Of a stretch of DNA of 64,000 bases, positions 57,876 to 64,000 are shown piece after piece. Position 1 is the first letter of the stretch, and each line of letters starts with the position of its first letter. The position numbers and the translations under genes are program-made. The stretch comes from Rhabditoides inermis (lineage: Eukaryota > Nematoda > Chromadorea > Rhabditida > Rhabditidae). A model generated the notes under the pieces. The model searched no databases and was not told where the DNA came from. It was given only the letters and a program-made list of their open reading frames with translations. The stretch spans positions 266,501-330,500 of the forward strand of contig CAWZYM010000147.1 of the NCBI GenBank assembly GCA_963966185.1, given 5' to 3'.

Positions 57876-58665
57876 AGGAGAAGGGAGCAGTGGGATTGCA
57901 TAGCCCCTGCAAGAGTTTCATTGCTGCCCATTCCGGAGCGCCAACGATGCAGCCAGCTTTTTTTCCATTCTCCTAACCCCTCCGCTGCCATACTCCACTC
58001 CCATTTCAATGTGCCAACGTTTCCGTCTATTCGATGGTCGTTCCACGTTCAGTAGTCTTTTTGAGCTTCGATGTTCTGCGCAAAAGCTGCAAACGGCAAA
58101 CGGAATTCTTCCTTTCATAAGCTCTAATGTTAGGCGATTCTGCGCATCAAAGATTGCGTGGATGAAAACGGCGCTCGTAATGTATTCGTATTGTCGGAGG
58201 GGAGGAAATTGTTTCTTCCTGCCGCGTGGTCCTATTGCGCAGTCCGAAGATGATTGCATCACTATGTTCAGGTTACGCCTCACACATCTAGCGCTCGGAA
58301 TATTCAATGAACTTTAGGTGTTTGCATACAGTTTTGTAACTGATAAACTGTGAACGACACATGTTTGTAAATCACTAGGTGAGATCTACATATATTCTAT
58401 ATTCGTTCCGAAACCTCGGAGTTTTGCGATGGCTTACCATCATCATATTAAGTAGATTTATTCAAGGAAAGGAAACGTCTTGATTCATGCATCTTATTCC
58501 TTCCTTTTTACGCCTCTCGCTATCTCAGCAATCTGACATTTCAATTGTTTGCAACTCGCCGCAAATGGAAAGGTCTCTCACAGTCGCAGTGAGCCCTCCC
58601 CTCCCCCCCCCCCCCTCATTCTCTATGTCTCTCTCTCTCCTTCTCTATCCTTCTCCCTCTCTCTG

Positions 58666-58698
<33 letters not shown>

Positions 58699-59064
58699 TT
58701 TCTCTCCGCGCTCCGGCATTGTTGCGTATGGATATGCATATGAGATGAGGCGTCAATCCGACCACCCGGAGGCTTCGCAATCCACATCCCAACTTGCGGC
58801 GCATGCATTCTTCCTCAAATTGAATCTCCTCTAAACTGAGCTTATGATTGACGCTTCTAAACCATAAGCAGTAGTTGAGTTGACATTTCCTTGTTAGCCA
58901 TACGCATTCCCTATCTCGGATCCCTACAAACACATAATTTCGTTTCCTCTTTTACCATTACCATTCGATGAGAACAAAAGTCACGTTCGTTATCCGGAAA
59001 TTCTCTGCGATTCTTCCTGATATATAATGCCCTGAACTGAATACGATACCACACTAGAGAAAGG

Positions 59065-59109
<45 letters not shown>

Positions 59110-60275
59110 GATGAAGAGAGAAGAAAAGGGGACGTTAGAGTAGAGTATCGTATTATTTTTGTTATTTTCCAGAATCTCAATTCCAATTTCCAACGTTGCG
59201 GTCGCCATGAAAAACGAAAACTATATTTTAATCTTACAGTAATCAAGTGATCTCAATTGAAAATTGACAACTTTTTTGCTTTTCATCTTCCCTCTTTTCA
59301 TCTTTTCAGTCAGACCATGAATTATTTGTCGTAAATTAAAAATGCACAAGTTTTTGTGAATCATTTGAATGAAGTGAATGGAACCCTGAAATTCGCTCCT
59401 CTCATAATTTTCCCAACTTCCACTTCCACTTGGTCATAAATCTATCGCCCCAGCAGTCTGCACTCTCCGGTCACACCGCACTCAGAGTCACTCTCTCGTC
59501 TGATCTCGCGTCTGCGTCTCTCGCCTGAGTGCGCTCTCTCGCCACTGCCACCCTCGCACTCTCACTGCAATACGGGTGTGTGTGGCGGAATTATGAGGTT
59601 CCCCCTCCCTTCTCCCTCTCTTCTCTCTTCCACTATCCTCTCGGATTTCGGATATTCTAAATTGCAAGGCGCCGCGTTTGTCGCGCCCCCTTTTTATCCA
59701 ATCTCTCCTTTTCTCCCTCTCTATCCGCTCACTTTTTTCATATATTTCCTTTCCATCGTGATGATATGCGAAGAGCAATTACTTATACCCTCCGCCTTAT
59801 TTGCCACGCAGTCTTCTCTCAGTTCGGGACAGCAAAGAATACCTATAGAAAACATATGCAATTCTCATCACTCTACAACTTCTCGAATCTCGAGGTAATA
59901 CTACACAAGGAAGAACCCCTGAAAACATGTTAATGGTCTCTCTCTTTCTCTCAATTTCTCTCTCTATCTCTCAATCTCTCTTTCACTCTTTCTCTCTTTC
60001 TCTCTCTCTCACTCTCTCGTCGAGTTCAGGTGGCCCCGCCCTCTTTCTCGAGAAAACAGAGAAAGAGAGAGAGATGCATGTTGTTTTCTGCTTGAGTGTT
60101 TCATGGCACAATAGTTTCGTGTGGCTGTCTCTCCTTGTACTGATATTAAATGGCCTAATCCAATATTTATTAATATTCACCTGTATTAAAGTACAAACGC
60201 CTTTCTGATTCACAGACAGACACTATTTGTGTAACTCTCATTTTCACTAAGATACTCGGTATCCACGTCCACGTT

Positions 60276-60319
<44 letters not shown>

Positions 60320-61608
60320 GGGGAGAGAGAGAAGGAGGGAGGGAGGGAGGGAGAGATGCTTTCGGAAGGCTGTCAAGCGGATATCATCTCTATAATCTTC
60401 AGTCTACACTGATAACTGATGCCTGTGTCAGATTGCCGAATGCGACTTGTCGATCCCTTCACATTCTTCTATTGATGGACGCATCAGACAGTTCCCCTAC
60501 TAATGCCTTGGCATATTCATATACAATGTGTACTCTTCGACACTTGCGTAGTACAAATGGTACAAATGTCAAGTCGTACAAATGTCGTGCGAGTTCTTAT
60601 CATTCGAAAGTCCGTGTCGCGCTTCTTGCTTCCGGAACAATACCATACTCATACCCATATTCCGGATGTTGTTGTTGTTTTCGGTCGGATATCCTCGAAT
60701 AGTCTAATTCCATCACATTCATTGCAGCACAAAAAAGAGAGCGAGAGGAGATGAGATTAATACTCTCTCCCCACATCGATAATAGCTCCACATTCTACGA
60801 ATTGGTGAGGGACTTTTTGGTTATTGATTGATTATTGATTGTATGACTGGCATAGTTCACTGTTTGTTAGCGTCGTAGATTTTATGAGCGCACATTATGG
60901 TCGTTATGCGCCTTTGTGTTTTGCTTCTCTCTTCTGAATGCTTGAGTGATTTATGTATGGACTCATCCGGTGTTAAAGTTCCCGCCCATTCTCCAGTTCA
61001 ATTAACCCCGCACCATTCGTGCGCAAAGGCGATTTTGCACCGGTCGCGCGCAAGCAGCGCAGTTTGGAATATACGAAAGCAATCCTTGATCGATGTCCTA
61101 GCCATCCAACATGATGCAAATCTCGTAAATTGTTTGCCACAGCGTATACAATATGCTTGCGCACAAAGTGTGTTCCTGAAGAATTGTAGAGGACTTTATG
61201 ACAAAATCATTCTTGCTTAAAGGCGAACGTATATCAAAATAGCCAATAGTCACATTTGAGTGGGTGGAAATCGCGTCTACCAATGAACAAATGCATTGGA
61301 AATGTATTTACGACAGGGTGTGTAGTGTAGTCATGCAATGATGTAAAATGACCACTGTTATCGAACAATTGTTTATCTGATCTCTCTCACTCTCTTCCTG
61401 TTTTTATTTCTCTCGTTTTCAGTTCTCTCTTTCCCTCCTTCTCTCTCTACATACTTCTCTATTGGTCTCTCGCCCGTTTCAACTGTCCACGTGATCCCTT
61501 GTCTTACTACTTTGCTTGTTTCTTCCCACGTTTTGCGATTAGATTTCGAATTGTCGTGAGCAATTCTCTTTTCTCGCATATGATATGACGCGCATGTCTG
61601 GCTCTCAG

Positions 61609-61698
61609 AGCTCCCACCCCTCTCTCCCTCTCTCCCTCTCTCCCTCTCTCCCCTCTCTCCCTCTCTCCCTCTCTCCCTCTCTCCCTCTCTCCCTCTCT
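61609..61698. repeat. CTCTCCCT minisatellite
   Basis: About eleven tandem copies of the octamer CTCTCCCT with one shorter unit, in the gene-poor region. Confidence 0.9.
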
Positions 61699-61948
61699 TC
61701 ACGAGACCCTTCCCAATGAAATCTAGGCAGAAATGAGTGGGCATCGTCCCGACTCTCACGATACTACTATTTTTTTCACGTAGGAGTGTTGGGAAAAGAG
61801 GGAGAGAAAGAGAGTTCGGAAATGTGATAGAGTGGACAGATTCCGTTGTTATTTTCTGGATTGCACTATGATTTGATGATTGAAGATACGTCATACGTAC
61901 CATCAATGACGTGAACCTAGAAACCAATGCTCTCTCTCTCTCTCTTTC

Positions 61949-61988
<40 letters not shown>

Positions 61989-62191
61989 AATTAATAGTGA
62001 TTAGCCGATCATGCCATTAGAGAACACGGGAAACGTTCTCTTCCCGATTTGGGCATTTGGTATTCAGTCTGTGAGTGAGATTCCGAAGCGAACAGCCACT
62101 GACTGAAACAATCAGTAGTCGAGTAGATCAGTGGAATGACCGTTTCACGGTTGTTGTTATCACTATCACACATGCGAGAACCGGAATCTCG

Positions 62192-62235
<44 letters not shown>

Positions 62236-62773
62236 AGACGGGTAGAGTAAGAGAGATGTTTCTGAGAAGTGATTGATTGGCCCGTGTTTCCTTTCACATG
62301 ACGCGTGCCCTTGTTTTCGGGTCAACTTGAAAACGCACCCAATTACGCCAGCATTTCTCGCAAAAAGCTGAAAAGAGCATGAAAATCGACTACAGAAGCC
62401 TTAGTTCCAAGGCCTTTTGCACTCTTCAACCCCTTCTCTATTTTGCTTCTGCACAACAATCACATGTGTCTATTTCAAGTATTTCAATTTCACGTGGGTC
62501 GTGCGATTGAAACTGTCGAACGACCATTCCATGCATAACATAACTAACTACATAAACTAACTACACAGCCTGTCTCTCTTTCTTTCTTTCTCGCTCACCC
62601 ATGTGCACTTGTGGAGTCAACAAAACAGGGGAGTGGCTAAGGAAGAGTAGAGTACGAGCGACTACGTAACAGTGGGGCGTATCACATAATCAGTACATCT
62701 CCTATACTAGTGAAGGTTGCGAATGAATCGAGAAACAACAAACAAACAAACAAACATACAAATACAATTTCAG

Positions 62774-63263
62774 AACCTTTTCCGCGCGGACCATGTCCTT
62801 TCATGGGACTATGTTGGAGTGGCAGGAACAATGGCCCTCACTGTATTCACGATTGTCGCCAATTTCATCACAGGTATTTTTTTTCACGTTCATAACAAGA
62901 AAAGCCATGTGTACCGTGCGGATCTTTGGCTTTGTACATTGTAATTGTGAGTTGTAGCGAAAGCTTAGCACGAAGTGATTTCAAAAAAAAGAAGCGAATA
63001 GTGAGAAAAGTCACTTCCTTCTTCGAAGATGTAGGCAAATGACAGAAGAAAGGAGACAAACAACGTCTTTCTAAATACAAACATCAACATGTCTAAACTC
63101 TAAACACAAACATCAACATTCTGTTTTCAGTGATTCTTCTGATGCGACATCGGCCAATGCAGAAGTCTATCTCGAACCTCTACGTACTATCATTATCCGT
63201 GGCAGATATGCTGATTGGACTCTTGGTCCTTGCAGTCTTGCTAGCACCCGCAGTCCAAACCAG
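62774..63263 (+). CDS. 5' part of a rhodopsin-like (class A) GPCR, runs past the window
   Basis: Two phase-matched exons, 62774-62873 and 63131-63263, flanked by TTTCAG acceptors and GTATTT and GTGAGC donors. They encode LSWDYVGVAGTMALTVFTIV (TM1 start), ANFITGVILLMRHRPMQKS, then SNLYVLSLSVADMLIGLLVL (TM2 with the class A LSLSVAD motif) and the start of the next loop. The TM2 motif resembles biogenic amine and muscarinic receptors; the usual GN in TM1 is AN here. The start codon exon lies upstream and is not identified; TM3-TM7 would lie beyond 64000. Ligand unknown. Confidence 0.7.
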
Positions 63264-63847
63264 GTGAGCAGGTAGTTGTTAGTAACAAAGAACAAATAAT
63301 GTATTCGGAGTATCCTGAGAGATTGCCACATTCACATCATAATTCATTCCACAATGGCTGTGAGTGTGATTATGTAATGTGAACATTTCACTAATGAACG
63401 TTTTTTTCGTTCCTATTACATATACATTATGATGATATGTAGTTTGACGTAGATTGTGTGGGCGAATATAACTGTCGTCAGGTATCAACATATTTTGACG
63501 AATAATCTACATTGAAACTTGCTCGAGAAACTAATGTTGTAATCGGCAGCTACAATGATCATCTAACTACAAAGCAGATTTGTACAGGCGGTTTCGCGGC
63601 TTTCACGTGAGCTAAGAAGGGGATTGTATGGAAACCTCGTTTTTCTGAAATCCTGAGAAATTTTCATCTCAAAATAGTTTTAATTTGTGTTTACGTACCT
63701 CGTGACTCATATTATATAATGGATGTTGTGAATACAACTCGCCTACGGGGTTTAGCAGTTTATAGAGGAATTGGATGCCCACTCTCCCACACATTATCCC
63801 TAATCTGACGTCATCAGGAAGAGAAGAGGGGGGGGGGTGAGTTTCGG

Positions 63848-63903
<56 letters not shown>

Positions 63904-64000
63904 AACTCACAGGACCCTCAAAGTATGATTGCGCTGCGCGAATAAGGAAATAGCCCCGAAAACTGCTGTCTACGAATCTCGAAATGTGTTTTCAAGGAAA
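63264..64000. other. Probable intron of the GPCR, with a (CT)n run
   Basis: No further exon is recognised. (CT)n occupies 63851-63902, preceded by a G-run. Presumably intronic if the receptor gene continues to the right. Confidence 0.45.

Larger units (their letters stand above)
55174..62773. other. Gene-poor, microsatellite-rich region
   Basis: 7.6 kb without a supported gene. ORFs here lack splice-consistent neighbours or recognisable motifs; the longest (minus 57918-58307 and minus 61373-61990) run partly or wholly through simple repeats. The right part probably holds the promoter and 5' exons of the receptor starting at 62774. (CT)n or (AG)n runs lie at about 56873-56920, 57316-57332, 58624-58700, 59060-59106, 60276-60355, 61609-61698, 61930-61988 and 62197-62235. 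Confidence 0.5.

Noticed and set aside
61373..61990. A 205-codon minus-strand ORF
   Set aside because: Most of it is (AG)n and GAGGGAGA repeat; the remaining part has no motif and no splice support.

Overview
This is eukaryotic DNA from a nematode, most likely a free-living or necromenic clade V (rhabditid or diplogastrid) species. The reasons are short introns with TTTCAG-type acceptors, many small exons, nematode-expanded families (Sre, Str and Srv-like chemoreceptors, DUF229 proteins, small secreted proteins) and heavy (CT)n microsatellite load. No prokaryotic features are present. All gene models were assembled by hand from splice sites, reading phase and remembered family features; none was checked by a database search.

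Layout. 1-4.8 kb is repeat-rich: two copies of a TTAA-flanked inverted-repeat element carrying a tRNA-like sequence, a second related element, a pure (TTA)149 microsatellite and a decayed LINE end. 4.9-6.2 kb holds a minus-strand gene for an unrecognised, probably secreted protein. 9.5-12.4 kb is a divergent atlastin-like GTPase (+). 14.2-17.9 kb is a DUF229 sulfatase-fold membrane protein (+) with an odd hairpin insertion in an intron. 19.3-23.2 kb is an Sre chemoreceptor (-) whose long intron holds a 5'-truncated LINE, itself split by a TA-flanked inverted-repeat element. 25.2-27.0 kb is an Str chemoreceptor (+). 29.5-33.6 kb is a cluster of three TATA-box secreted-protein genes with the same 55-nt first exon; the middle one has eight 180-bp repeats. 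33.7-38.5 kb is an iPLA2-type phospholipase (+) with two tRNA-Thr(CGT) genes in opposite orientations and an antisense secreted-protein gene inside its introns. 40.6-51.2 kb is a 14-exon Thr/Pro-rich secreted protein (+) with an Srv-like chemoreceptor (-) nested in intron 3. Its last eight exons are directly duplicated at 51.7-55.2 kb, with one exon deleted in the copy. 55.2-62.7 kb is gene-poor and microsatellite-rich. 62.8-63.3 kb holds the first transmembrane exons of a rhodopsin-like receptor (+) that runs off the window.

Themes. Genes are repeatedly nested in introns on the opposite strand. Mobile DNA is mostly short inverted-repeat elements with TTAA or TA flanks, several of which contain sequences resembling internal Pol III promoters. 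Secreted, probably surface or environment-facing proteins and chemoreceptors dominate; the housekeeping-like genes are iPLA2 and the atlastin-like GTPase.
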